From: Nitratiruptor sp. | GTDB taxonomy: Bacteria > Campylobacterota > Campylobacteria > Campylobacterales > Nitratiruptoraceae | Length of the DNA: 47,278 nucleotides | Reading direction: 5' to 3' | Assembly: GCA_015494535.1 (NCBI GenBank) | Contig: WGBC01000098.1 | Coordinates: 1 to 47,278 of the forward strand | Part shown: piece by piece, positions 1 to 8,386 of the stretch | Numbering within the stretch: the first letter of the stretch is position 1 | Layout: the number at the start of each line of letters is the position of its first letter | Notes under the pieces: generated by a model | The model's database searches: none | Seen by the model: only the letters and a program-made list of their open reading frames with translations | What the model was told of the DNA's origin: nothing | Position numbers and translations under genes: made by a program

Positions 1-1036
1 CTACTATCCCATCAATCCCTTTTCTATGCTCCAAAGCCTTGGTAATATGCACATCTTTCATCTCATGCAAAGCTTTAATTTCTTCTACATCTATTGCCAC
101 ATACTCTGCGCCGATACATGCAATGACAAACTCCCTAGTAGATGTTTTGATACGCTTTTGGGTATCTTTATGCGTAGAGACAATGCCAAAGCGATCCGTG
201 AGATGCATGAGATGCTCATGTGATAGCACCGTCACTACCCTATCCATTTGCAAAAAGCAGCAGCTCTTCTCATCCGCTTGGGAGTAGTTGATGGCATCCT
301 TTGGCACCGAAGCGATATTGAGAATCTCTCCTACGCCAATACCTATATATGCATTGTCCTTTTTAAGCACCAAAATATTCTCTATTACACTATCTGCCAC
401 CTTTAAGTATTTTGCCAAATTCATAACATACATCAATCGATTTTTAACGACGTACACCCCCTCGATAAATGGCTCGTTAGGAATGAACGCCCCTTTTTTG
501 GCATCCTCTATCACCTCCACGAACTGCACGCTATCCGCTTCAAGCCCAAAGACTTGATCACCCAAATAAAAAAGCAAAAAACTAAGCTCCTGAGCCATCT
601 CTTTTTTTGTATCAGGCTCCTCCATCAAAACCGCCGGTTTCATCGTAGGGATGTGATTGAGTTTGGCAAAGAAGCTCTCTTTGAGCACTTCCACAACCTC
701 ATCGCCATCTCGCACAAATTCAACTACATCGTCGCTGCGCACCTCTTTGAGCTCTTCAATTTTGTGAATCTCATCCACCACTATGGCAAACTCTCTGTTT
801 CCAATAGCCATAATAATGGCGTTTTTCCCTACCACATCCTTGCACTCTCCAAATCCCAAAAGCTTGTTCAAGCAGACCAAAAAATAGAGATTGCCGTTTT
901 GCTCAATCTCTCCAATCACAAATTCCGGCATCATCGATACGCTAAAGACCTCTTCAATATCCACTATCCACTTTACCAAAGATGAGGGCACCCCAAACCA
1001 ACTATTTTCAATCTGAAACGTAACGACGCTTTCCAT
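1..1036 (-). CDS. Partial multi-CheW-domain protein (at least three CheW-like modules), truncated at the left window edge
   Basis: Minus-strand frame open from ATG at 1036 to the window edge; I translated it by hand (MESVVTFQIENSWFGVPSSLVKWIVD...FLLFYLGDQVFGLEADSVQFVEV...FVIACIGAEYVAIDVEEIKALHEM...). Three repeats of the CheW-like pattern (strand-'G..yaip...v.ei'). Start overlaps the MCP stop (ATGA). Confidence 0.7.
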   Translation of the reverse strand, partial: MESVVTFQIENSWFGVPSSLVKWIVDIEEVFSVSMMPEFVIGEIEQNGNLYFLVCLNKLLGFGECKDVVGKNAIIMAIGNREFAIVVDEIHKIEELKEVRSDDVVEFVRDGDEVVEVLKESFFAKLNHIPTMKPAVLMEEPDTKKEMAQELSFLLFYLGDQVFGLEADSVQFVEVIEDAKKGAFIPNEPFIEGVYVVKNRLMYVMNLAKYLKVADSVIENILVLKKDNAYIGIGVGEILNIASVPKDAINYSQADEKSCCFLQMDRVVTVLSHEHLMHLTDRFGIVSTHKDTQKRIKTSTREFVIACIGAEYVAIDVEEIKALHEMKDVHITKALEHRKGIDGIV

Positions 1037-2877
1037 CACCCTTCTCCGCGAAGCTCAACTGAGAGTTCAAAAAGCTTTTTGGCCATCATACGCATATCTT
1101 TTGCGATATCCAAGATAATCTTTGCAGCCTCTTTGGACTCTACGGCACTTGTATGCGAGAGATTGGCAGCCTCTAAGATCTGTTCGGCCGCAATTTTGCT
1201 CTGCTCCAACGCTTGCGTTACCATCTCTACGAGCCTGTTGCCCTTTTCTATGGTCTCAAGCACTAAATCCAAGTTTTTCTTGTTGTTTGCCAGCTCATAC
1301 TGAATGCGCTGCAACTTTTCATTCTCCGCTCGTTGCGTCAAGACGATGTTGTTGACCAAGACATTGATTTGATCGTTTTCCTCTTTGACTTTATCGATGA
1401 TTGCTATGACTTTATCAAGATACTCCTCTGAGTTGGTGGAGAGCTCTTTTATATCGCGGCTTACTTCGCTAAAACCGGTTCCAAATTCACCTGCTCTCAT
1501 GGCTTCAACCGAGCCATTGATAGAGAGTGCCGCAATCTGCACGATGGAGAGCTCGATTTTTCTGATCATATTGTGCAATGAGGTGATTTTGGAATTGATG
1601 AGATTGAGAATTGGCACTATCGCTTCTGACTCTTTTGTGTTGTAGAGCGCCATTTGCTGAATCTTTTTGAGATTCTCTATCACTTTGTCAAAGGCGCTCT
1701 CTATCTCTTGAACCATCTCGTAGAGCTCTTGCAGATGCGCCTTTGCCTCTTGACTTTTTGCAAGCGAATTATGCGCGACGATTTGCGCTTTTGTAGCATC
1801 CTCTTTGGCAATTTGGGCTGCCTCTTCTATCTGGCTTAAAGCTTCTACCACTTGCTCCATGGATCGCTCAAGTTCTTCGTTTGAGCTGCTTAGCTGCTCA
1901 GAAGCTGCGGCAATCTCATCGGCAATGGCGCTATCGCCTTGCTCCAACTTTTGGATGAGGTCTTCTATCATTTGCGCCGCTTCTTGGGCTTGGGAAAAAG
2001 CCTCTACCTGCTGGGCAATAGTATTGGTAATCTCGCTTACCGCGCTTGCGCTCTCCTCGGCGGCGCTTGCAATCACTTCAGCGTTTTGCTGCAGCTTTTT
2101 TACTTCTTTGGCCGTTTGCGCAACGGAGCTCACCACATCCTCAACCACCTCGATGGAGCGATCGATTTGTACCACAATCCCTTCCATATTTTGGGAACTC
2201 TCTCCCGCTAGCTGCTGGGCCTCTTGCATCGTATCTGCAAGGGCGCGCATTACTTCCTTGGCTTTGGTGATCTCATCTTGCGTGCTTTGCACTACCTCTT
2301 TGATATTTCCCACGTACTGATTTGATTTTGACGCAATGGCACGAATCTCTGAGGCCATAATGGTAAAGCTTTTGCCCTTCTCTTTGGCTCTTGCAGCCTC
2401 AATGGCGGCGTTAAGCGCTAGCAGGGAAGTCTTTTTTGCAAGTTTCGTAATAAGATCCACCGCGCTATCTATCTCTTTGGAAGAGGCAAAAAGCTCATTT
2501 GCTTTATTGACGATCTCCATGGCATAGTTTGCCGTTGCTTGCATTTTATCTCTATTTTCAAGAATGCTTTGGTTGGCCTCTTTGATAAGCGCATTGAAGC
2601 GGTTTGCTACATCAAGGATTGCCTGGCTCTCTCTTTGCAGCTCATTTGCGTTTTTTTCTATCTCATCGATTGCGCTAAGACTCTCCTCCGCCGCTCCCGC
2701 GTTCTCTTCAGCTGCAGCCGCGATTTGATCCATCGTGCCTTTAAGCTCTTCGATGGCCGCTAAACCTTCGTTGCTTTTTTCTTTGAGACTCTTTGCAATA
2801 AAAGCGATATCATTGCTTTCCAACGTCTTAGACACTTCTTCTGTTTGCGTTTTTTTGCCATATTTGATAAAGCCCAT
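1036..2877 (-). CDS. Cytoplasmic methyl-accepting chemotaxis-like protein with two tandem signalling hairpins and no transmembrane segment
   Basis: Sequence from M at 2877 (MGFIKYGKKTQTEEVSK...). Hairpin-tip-like motifs LAKKTSLLALNAAIEAARAKEKGKSFTIMASEIRAIA and IELSIVQIAALSINGSVEAMRAGEFGTGFSEVSRDIKELS; no hydrophobic TM stretch. The longer track ORF (to 3045) would run through the tRNA-Pro gene. Confidence 0.85.
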   Translation of the reverse strand: MGFIKYGKKTQTEEVSKTLESNDIAFIAKSLKEKSNEGLAAIEELKGTMDQIAAAAEENAGAAEESLSAIDEIEKNANELQRESQAILDVANRFNALIKEANQSILENRDKMQATANYAMEIVNKANELFASSKEIDSAVDLITKLAKKTSLLALNAAIEAARAKEKGKSFTIMASEIRAIASKSNQYVGNIKEVVQSTQDEITKAKEVMRALADTMQEAQQLAGESSQNMEGIVVQIDRSIEVVEDVVSSVAQTAKEVKKLQQNAEVIASAAEESASAVSEITNTIAQQVEAFSQAQEAAQMIEDLIQKLEQGDSAIADEIAAASEQLSSSNEELERSMEQVVEALSQIEEAAQIAKEDATKAQIVAHNSLAKSQEAKAHLQELYEMVQEIESAFDKVIENLKKIQQMALYNTKESEAIVPILNLINSKITSLHNMIRKIELSIVQIAALSINGSVEAMRAGEFGTGFSEVSRDIKELSTNSEEYLDKVIAIIDKVKEENDQINVLVNNIVLTQRAENEKLQRIQYELANNKKNLDLVLETIEKGNRLVEMVTQALEQSKIAAEQILEAANLSHTSAVESKEAAKIILDIAKDMRMMAKKLFELSVELRGEG

Positions 2878-2985
2878 AACAACTCCTTGCACAGACAATT
2901 CTTGTATGAAATTATCGAAATAGAAAATTATTTTTTTTAATAGTACACAAACTGCGAACATTATGGTAAAATTACATTTGCGTTT

Positions 2986-3063
2986 CGGGGTGTGGCGCAG
3001 CCTGGTTAGCGTGCTACCTTGGGGTGGTAGAGGTCGCGGGTTCAAATCCCGCCACTCCGACCA
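2986..3063 (+). tRNA. tRNA-Pro (anticodon GGG), CCA encoded
   Basis: Acceptor CGGGGTG/CACTCCG, anticodon arm CTACC-TTGGGGT-GGTAG, T arm GCGGG-TTCAAAT-CCCGC, 3' ACCA. Confidence 0.95.
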
Positions 3064-3100
3064 TTTCCTTGCAATTCTTCACAACTGCACAATCAAATTT

Positions 3101-3174
3101 GCCAACGTAGCTCAGCTGGCTAGAGCACCTGATTCGTAATCAGGAGGTCACGGGTTCGAGTCCCGTCGTTGGCT
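3101..3174 (+). tRNA. tRNA-Thr (anticodon CGT), CCA not encoded
   Basis: Acceptor GCCAACG/CGTTGGC, anticodon arm CCTGA-TTCGTAA-TCAGG, T arm ACGGG-TTCGAGT-CCCGT. Confidence 0.95.
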
Positions 3175-3176
3175 TG

Positions 3177-3185
3177 TGTTATAAT
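3177..3185 (+). promoter_or_regulatory. Extended -10 (TGTTATAAT) for mobA, directly after tRNA-Thr
   Basis: TG-T-TATAAT at 3177-3185, 6 nt before the mobA ATG at 3192. Confidence 0.5.
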
Positions 3186-3191
3186 CCTGAT

Positions 3192-3752
3192 ATGAAATAC
3201 GATATTCCTTGCGTCATTTTTGCTGGCGGCAAAAGCAGCCGCATGGGCAAAGACAAATCGCTCTTACCTTTTCATGGCAAGTCACTCGTTCGCTACCAGT
3301 TTGATAGGCTTAGCGAAATTTTTGGCAAAGTTTTCATCTCCTCAAAAACCCCAAAATTTGACTTTGAAGCGCCCTTGATTCTTGATAGCAGTGAAATTTT
3401 CGCTCCAACGCCTGCATTTTTGGATATTTTTGAATATTTTGAAGAGTTTTTTGCCATCGCGGTGGATAGCCCTTTCGTAGACGGGGTCGTTATCGATACG
3501 CTCATACAAGCCGCCAAAGACAACCCAAAAGCGGATGCAATTATTGCCAAAACCGATTTTCCCCATCCACTCATCGGGATATATAGAAAATCGATTCTAC
3601 CCCTTATACAAAAAGCGATCCAAAACGAGAGCTACAAACTCAACGCCATTTTACGCCAAGCAGATACGAAGTTTGTAGTATTTGAAGAAGAGGAGAAGTT
3701 TTTCAATATCAATTACCCCGAGGATTTTACAAAAGCAAAAAATATGCTATAA
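3192..3752 (+). CDS. mobA: Molybdenum cofactor guanylyltransferase MobA
   Basis: MKYDIPCVIFAGGKSSRMGKDKSLLPFHGKSLVRYQ: MobA/nucleotidyltransferase signature (GGxSxRMGxDKxLLPF). ATG at 3192 preferred over the TTG at 3174 that lies in the tRNA. Confidence 0.9.
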   Translation: MKYDIPCVIFAGGKSSRMGKDKSLLPFHGKSLVRYQFDRLSEIFGKVFISSKTPKFDFEAPLILDSSEIFAPTPAFLDIFEYFEEFFAIAVDSPFVDGVVIDTLIQAAKDNPKADAIIAKTDFPHPLIGIYRKSILPLIQKAIQNESYKLNAILRQADTKFVVFEEEEKFFNINYPEDFTKAKNML

Positions 3753-3763
3753 TTTCAGCCCTT

Positions 3764-3839
3764 GACCCCTTAGCTCAGCTGGTAGAGCAACTCCCTTTTA
3801 AGGAGTGGGCCGTTGGTTCGAATCCAACAGGGGTCACCA
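3764..3839 (+). tRNA. tRNA-Lys (anticodon TTT), CCA encoded
   Basis: Acceptor GACCCCT/AGGGGTC, anticodon arm ACTCC-CTTTTAA-GGAGT, T arm GTTGG-TTCGAAT-CCAAC, 3' ACCA. Confidence 0.95.
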
Positions 3840-4295
3840 CTACTTTCGCATAAGCCTTTTCGCTTCATTCTCATCAAAGTCGTTATAAATCCTGCCCAAT
3901 ATCGCAAAATCATTGCTTGTAAAAAATCTGCTATCTCCTATGTTTTGTTGGAATTTTTGGAGGTACTCTTTTGCCTTTTGTTTATCATTCATTATCAAGT
4001 ACGCTGCACCGATATACTCGTTCGCATAATCCTCTTTCATCTTCAATGCCTTTTTACCGGCTTCGATTGCTCTCTTTGGCTCCTTTGCCAAGAGGTAATA
4101 CCATGCAGCCTTGCCATAAACCTTGGTATTATAGAGATAGTCAGCATATTGTTTGCACTCACCAATTTTACTCAAATCGCCCTTTTTGGCTACATAAAAT
4201 TCGCACTTCATCTGCGCTTTGTTGAGCGAGCATTTGGTGCAAGGCGTGGCAGCCAACAAAAATAGTGGTAAAATAGCAATGAGCAATTTTTTCAT
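3840..4295 (-). CDS. Small exported TPR-like protein of unknown function
   Basis: Signal peptide MKKLLIAILPLFLLAATPC, then helical repeat-like sequence (YGKAAWYYLLAKEPKRAIEAGKKALKMKEDYANEYIGAAYLIMNDKQKAKEYL). Stop codon abuts the tRNA-Lys 3' end. Confidence 0.7.
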   Translation of the reverse strand: MKKLLIAILPLFLLAATPCTKCSLNKAQMKCEFYVAKKGDLSKIGECKQYADYLYNTKVYGKAAWYYLLAKEPKRAIEAGKKALKMKEDYANEYIGAAYLIMNDKQKAKEYLQKFQQNIGDSRFFTSNDFAILGRIYNDFDENEAKRLMRK

Positions 4296-4316
4296 ATACA
4301 CTCCTAAGGATACGCG

Positions 4317-4598
4317 ATGGTTCGACATATAGTCTTTATGAAATTTCCTGATCCAAGTTTAGCACAAATTGCTAAAGAAAAACTTTTAAGCATGCCAACG
4401 CACATTGAAGAACTGCAAGATATAGAAGTTGGAATTGACTTTAGCAGAAGCGAGAGAAGTTACGATTTAGCTCTTGTTACCACATTTAAAAACAAAGAGG
4501 ATTTAGAAAAATACCGCGTACACCCCTATCATCAAGAGATCGTCAAATGGCTCAAAGCCAACGACACCAAGACTAAGGTGGTGGATTATGAGTTCTGA
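4317..4598 (+). CDS. Dabb (stress-responsive alpha/beta barrel) domain protein
   Basis: [10 protein letters not shown]...[32 protein letters not shown]: Dabb family pattern. Confidence 0.85.
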   Translation: MVRHIVFMKFPDPSLAQIAKEKLLSMPTHIEELQDIEVGIDFSRSERSYDLALVTTFKNKEDLEKYRVHPYHQEIVKWLKANDTKTKVVDYEF

Positions 4599-5067
4599 TC
4601 TAACGCATCTAGATGAAAAAAAACGCCCCAAAATGGTGGATGTTGGCGCAAAGGATGAAACCGAGCGTATAGCGGTGGCAAGCGGCATTATCAAAATGAG
4701 CCAAGAGGCGTTTAAAGCCATCATCAATCAAACCACCAAAAAGGGTGCGGTGCTGCATACTGCAGTGATCGCTGCCATCATGGGTGCCAAGAAAACCCCC
4801 GATCTCATCCCCATGTGCCATCCCTTGATGCTTACATCCATCAACTGCGACGTGGAGGAGATCCCAGATCTTCCCGGTTTCAAACTCACCGTCACCTGCA
4901 AGCTCAAAGGGCGCACGGGCGTGGAGATGGAAGCGCTCACAGGCGTGAGCATTGGGCTTTTGACGATTTACGATATGGTCAAAGCCATCGACAAAGGAAT
5001 GGTAATTCAAAACATCCAGCTTGAGCGAAAAAGCGGAGGCAAAAGCGGAGATTTTGTAAGAGAGTGA
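4588..5067 (+). CDS. moaC: Cyclic pyranopterin monophosphate synthase MoaC
   Basis: [18 protein letters not shown]...[13 protein letters not shown]...[28 protein letters not shown]: characteristic MoaC motifs. Confidence 0.97.
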   Translation: MSSDLTHLDEKKRPKMVDVGAKDETERIAVASGIIKMSQEAFKAIINQTTKKGAVLHTAVIAAIMGAKKTPDLIPMCHPLMLTSINCDVEEIPDLPGFKLTVTCKLKGRTGVEMEALTGVSIGLLTIYDMVKAIDKGMVIQNIQLERKSGGKSGDFVRE

Positions 5068-5331
5068 TTAGAGCACCATCTTTATATCTTCGTGCTTTTT
5101 GAGATCTTGATAGATCTTTTCCCTCTCCTCTTCGGAATGCACCATGATATCCGCATTGAAGCTTTGATATTTGCCTCTGTTGCTCTGCTTGGAAAATGTG
5201 ATGGTTGTGGGCCGATTCGTCACGCTCTCAATCGCTTCTCGCGTCTTTTTGGCATTTTCTCCTATCACTTTGTAGCGCCAAATGGTTGGATACTCAATTT
5301 GCGCTTTGCCTAAATCTTTGATCTCTTTCAT
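5068..5331 (-). CDS. DUF493 (YbeD-like) family protein
   Basis: MKEIKDLGKAQIEYPTIWRYKVIGEN...SKQSNRGKYQSFNADIMVHSEEEREKIYQDLKKHEDIKMVL. Confidence 0.8.
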   Translation of the reverse strand: MKEIKDLGKAQIEYPTIWRYKVIGENAKKTREAIESVTNRPTTITFSKQSNRGKYQSFNADIMVHSEEEREKIYQDLKKHEDIKMVL

Positions 5332-5553
5332 GTTTCCTCCTTTTTTTTGTATCTTAGCAAAAAAGCAACAAACTGTATGCTACTTAAGTTACATTTAAGC
5401 TTAAAGCGATACAATACGCCTCAAGCCTTTGATAGGCGATATGCTTTACGATTCGATCCCTCCTCACCTCGCGTACGAGATTTACCCAGATGTGAACTTT
5501 GATTGAATCGTTTGATTCGCTCATCTAAGGTAAATTCCATACAAAGAGAAATA

Positions 5554-6957
5554 ATGACTTTTTCACAATTTAACTTCAAACAGCCTATTATGAAGGCAAT
5601 TGAACAAGCTGGCTTCAAAGAGCCAAGCCCTATCCAAAAAGAAGCAATTCCCCATATTCTTGCCGGCAAAGACATCGTAGGCCAGGCCCACACAGGTACA
5701 GGTAAAACTGCAGCTTTCGCACTACCAATTCTCAATATGCTCGAACTCGATGGCGAAGTGGAAGCCCTTGTGATTGTTCCAACCAGAGAGCTTGCCACGC
5801 AGGTGAGCGACGAAGTGTTTAGGCTTGGTAAGTATCTTGGCATCAAAACGGCCACGGTCTATGGAGGAAGTTCCTATTCAAGGCAACTCCACCACATCGA
5901 CAACGCGGCGGTTGTGGTAGCAACGCCAGGGAGGCTTTTGGATCTGCTCAAAAGCGGCAAAATTGAGATAAACCCTCGTTTTGTAGTGCTTGATGAAGCG
6001 GATGAGATGCTTGATATGGGCTTTTTGGACGATATCAAAGAGATTTTTACCTATTTGCCGACCAACCGCCAAACACTCCTTTTTAGCGCTACGATGCCAA
6101 ACGAGATCAAAGAGCTTGCCCAGCAGATCCTGCACTCGCCAGAATTCATCTCAATCACCAAAAAAGAGGTAACCAACGCCAACATCAAACAGTTTTTCTA
6201 TGTAGTGGACGAAAGAGAGCGAGACGAAGCGCTCATTCGTTTGCTCGATTACAAAAACCCAACGAAAGCCATCATCTTTTGCAGGATGAAAGTGGAAGTA
6301 GATAGATTGACCGAATTTTTGCTAGCCCAAGGCATCAATGCCAAAGGACTCCATGGCGACATGCAACAGCGCCAAAGAGAAGAGACCATCAGAGCCTTTA
6401 AAAAAGGCAATGCAGACATCCTCATCGCTACGGACGTGGCGGCAAGGGGGCTGGATATTAGCGACGTAACGCACGTCTTCAACTACCACATTCCATTCGA
6501 TCCGGAAAGCTACGTACATAGAATCGGCAGAACCGGCAGAGCCGGACGCGAAGGAGTAGCAGTAAGCCTTGTGACTCCTCACGAATTCAAGCAGCTCCTT
6601 CGCATCCAAAAAGCGGTAGGTAGCAGCCTTATCAACAAAGAGATACCGACCTCTACCGAAGTCAAATCCAAAAAGCAAAAATCCCTCATCCAGCAAATCC
6701 TCTCGCAGGATATCACCCAAGAGGCGATCGAGCTTGTCAATCTCCTTGAGAGCGAGAACGACTTAAGCAGCGTAGCTCTTAAACTCGCTAGCATGGTCAT
6801 CCAACAGGACAAAGAGTATGGAAGTGAAAAAATTGGAAAAAGCCTCAAAGAGATTGAGCGCATGTTAGAACAAGCCAAAAGAGAGCTTAGCCGCCCAGCA
6901 AGAAGCTCTCAAAGAGGCTATAGAGGAAGAGGTGAAAGAAGGCATCGCAGAAGATAG
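5554..6957 (+). CDS. DEAD-box ATP-dependent RNA helicase
   Basis: Q motif, AHTGTGKTAAF, VVLDEADEMLDMGF, LLFSATMP, ATDVAARGLDI, YVHRIGRTGRAGREG; RG/RH-rich C-terminus. Start set at MTFSQFNF. Confidence 0.95.
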   Translation: MTFSQFNFKQPIMKAIEQAGFKEPSPIQKEAIPHILAGKDIVGQAHTGTGKTAAFALPILNMLELDGEVEALVIVPTRELATQVSDEVFRLGKYLGIKTATVYGGSSYSRQLHHIDNAAVVVATPGRLLDLLKSGKIEINPRFVVLDEADEMLDMGFLDDIKEIFTYLPTNRQTLLFSATMPNEIKELAQQILHSPEFISITKKEVTNANIKQFFYVVDERERDEALIRLLDYKNPTKAIIFCRMKVEVDRLTEFLLAQGINAKGLHGDMQQRQREETIRAFKKGNADILIATDVAARGLDISDVTHVFNYHIPFDPESYVHRIGRTGRAGREGVAVSLVTPHEFKQLLRIQKAVGSSLINKEIPTSTEVKSKKQKSLIQQILSQDITQEAIELVNLLESENDLSSVALKLASMVIQQDKEYGSEKIGKSLKEIERMLEQAKRELSRPARSSQRGYRGRGERRHRRR

Positions 6958-6995
6958 TGCCAATTTGCTATAATAGATGAAAAAAAGGTTCATCT

Positions 6996-7883
6996 ATGCA
7001 GCTTGCACAAAAGCCAAAAGAAGCTATCAAAGAGATTATCGAGGCCACGAGAAGACCAAGGATCGAAAAGATCCAGTCTCTCTTGGCCCAGATCGACAAA
7101 CTCAAAAGCGAAATAGAAGCGCAAAAGAGCGAACTAAAAAACGATCTTTTGGAGATATTCGACAATTTAGAAAAAGAGAGCGAAAAACTCCCAGAACCAA
7201 AAAGGCAAGAGGCACTGCAATACCTGCAAGAGTGCAAACTAAACTCCCTCGAATTTCTAGGCATCCTAGCCGAAACCACGGAGAGCGCTATTCTCACCAC
7301 CCTTGAAAATGGGCAAAACATCAAAGAGACCATTAGCGAAATCACCAAAGATCTTACCTACCAGACCATCGATATAAACGTAGATCCAAGACATATCAAG
7401 GATGTAACAAAAACAATCTTCAGCGTAGCCGCCACCATAGCGCAAGCCAGCATCAACCACGCCGACGAAATCTTGGAAGGCGCACTCATTGGCATCAAGC
7501 AAGGCATAAAAAAAAGTATCCAGAAATTCAACGAAACCATCGAATTTACGCCAGACGAAGCGAGAGCCATGATCATTCAAAACTACGACGAGATCGTGGC
7601 AAATCTAGGCAAAATTGATGAAATCTACCTGCAAACCATCCAAGAAGTGGCCAAAGAGGCGGAACCTGGCATCAAAGAGAAAATCTTGCAAATCGCCAAG
7701 GAGGGGGTATTGGAGAAACTCGCAGTCGAGGCGCAAAACGCCATAAACTTGATGAAAAAATCCTTCGATACCATCACCCCCACAATCAAGGCAAGCACGG
7801 ATGAGGCCAAAAAGCTTGGGCTGCGCGCCTTTGAGATTGCTAGGGAAAAGATAGAGGAGACGCTCAATGCGATTAAGAAATAG
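6996..7883 (+). CDS. Predicted all-helical, coiled-coil-rich protein of unknown function
   Basis: Continuous ORF with heptad-like K/E/L-rich sequence; overlaps the following gene by 17 nt. Confidence 0.7.
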   Translation: MQLAQKPKEAIKEIIEATRRPRIEKIQSLLAQIDKLKSEIEAQKSELKNDLLEIFDNLEKESEKLPEPKRQEALQYLQECKLNSLEFLGILAETTESAILTTLENGQNIKETISEITKDLTYQTIDINVDPRHIKDVTKTIFSVAATIAQASINHADEILEGALIGIKQGIKKSIQKFNETIEFTPDEARAMIIQNYDEIVANLGKIDEIYLQTIQEVAKEAEPGIKEKILQIAKEGVLEKLAVEAQNAINLMKKSFDTITPTIKASTDEAKKLGLRAFEIAREKIEETLNAIKK

Positions 7884-8319
7884 CCTTGTAGCCCTGCTTT
7901 TTCCTTTGGCACTCTTTGCGCAACAAGAGGATATGCAAAAAGCTTTGCAAGAGTTTTTGCTCATGATGGAGCAAACCACCAAAACGCTCAAAGATCTCTC
8001 CCAACCCCAGCAAAACCCAATCCCCGAAGAGCAAAACAGCTGGCAACTCTACTACAAAGTGGTGCAAAACGGCGCTAAGGTCGAAAAGCGCAACGATCTG
8101 CTCATCAAGACGCAAATCTCCTACCAGCTTCTCAAAGAAAAGTCCATTCCCTCCTCACTCCTACTCGTTGTCGTCAAAGATGGCGTAGTGGAGCTCTTTG
8201 GCAAACTCTACTCACAAAAAGGTGCCGATAAAGCCATCGATATAGCCCTGCACACCCGAGGCGTTAAAAAGGTGATATCCTATATTATTATGAAACTTCC
8301 AGCAAAAACATTGATATAA
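7867..8319 (+). CDS. Exported BON-domain-like protein
   Basis: Signal peptide MRLRNSLVALLFPLALFAQ; C-terminal DLLIKTQISYQLLKEKSIPSSLLLVVVKDGVVELFGKLYSQKGADKAIDIALHTRGVKKVISYI fits the BON pattern. Confidence 0.75.
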   Translation: MRLRNSLVALLFPLALFAQQEDMQKALQEFLLMMEQTTKTLKDLSQPQQNPIPEEQNSWQLYYKVVQNGAKVEKRNDLLIKTQISYQLLKEKSIPSSLLLVVVKDGVVELFGKLYSQKGADKAIDIALHTRGVKKVISYIIMKLPAKTLI

Positions 8320-8342
8320 AGCGACTAAAGTTGCTTTATATC
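8313..8342. terminator. AT-rich perfect inverted repeat at the BON gene stop (possible weak terminator)
   Basis: GATATAAAGC-(GACTAAAGTT)-GCTTTATATC; the inner bases can also pair (GACT/AGTT with G.U). Followed by CTTTTG, a poor U tract. Confidence 0.45.
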
Positions 8343-8357
8343 CTTTTGTGATATCTT

Positions 8358-8386
8358 ATAATTACTCCTAAAAAAGGAGTAATTAT
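8358..8386 (+). promoter_or_regulatory. 11-bp perfect inverted repeat covering the ribosome-binding site and start codon of the next gene
   Basis: ATAATTACTCC-TAAAAAA-GGAGTAATTAT; right arm holds the SD (AGGAG) and the AT of ATG 8385; left arm overlaps a TATAAT at 8357-8362. Confidence 0.65.

Noticed and set aside
1079-2923. Numerous plus-strand ORFs opposite the chemoreceptor and other genes
   Set aside because: They mirror the codon structure of well-supported minus-strand genes, lack SD sites and have no recognisable domains.
1036-3045. Long ORF form of the chemoreceptor starting at 3045
   Set aside because: The extra N-terminus (MNPRPLPPQGSTLTRL...) is antisense to tRNA-Pro; ATG at 2877 is the plausible start.
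5421-5855. Minus-strand 144-aa ORF opposite the helicase start
   Set aside because: Antisense shadow ORF over a conserved helicase N-terminus; Leu/Ser-rich low-complexity composition.
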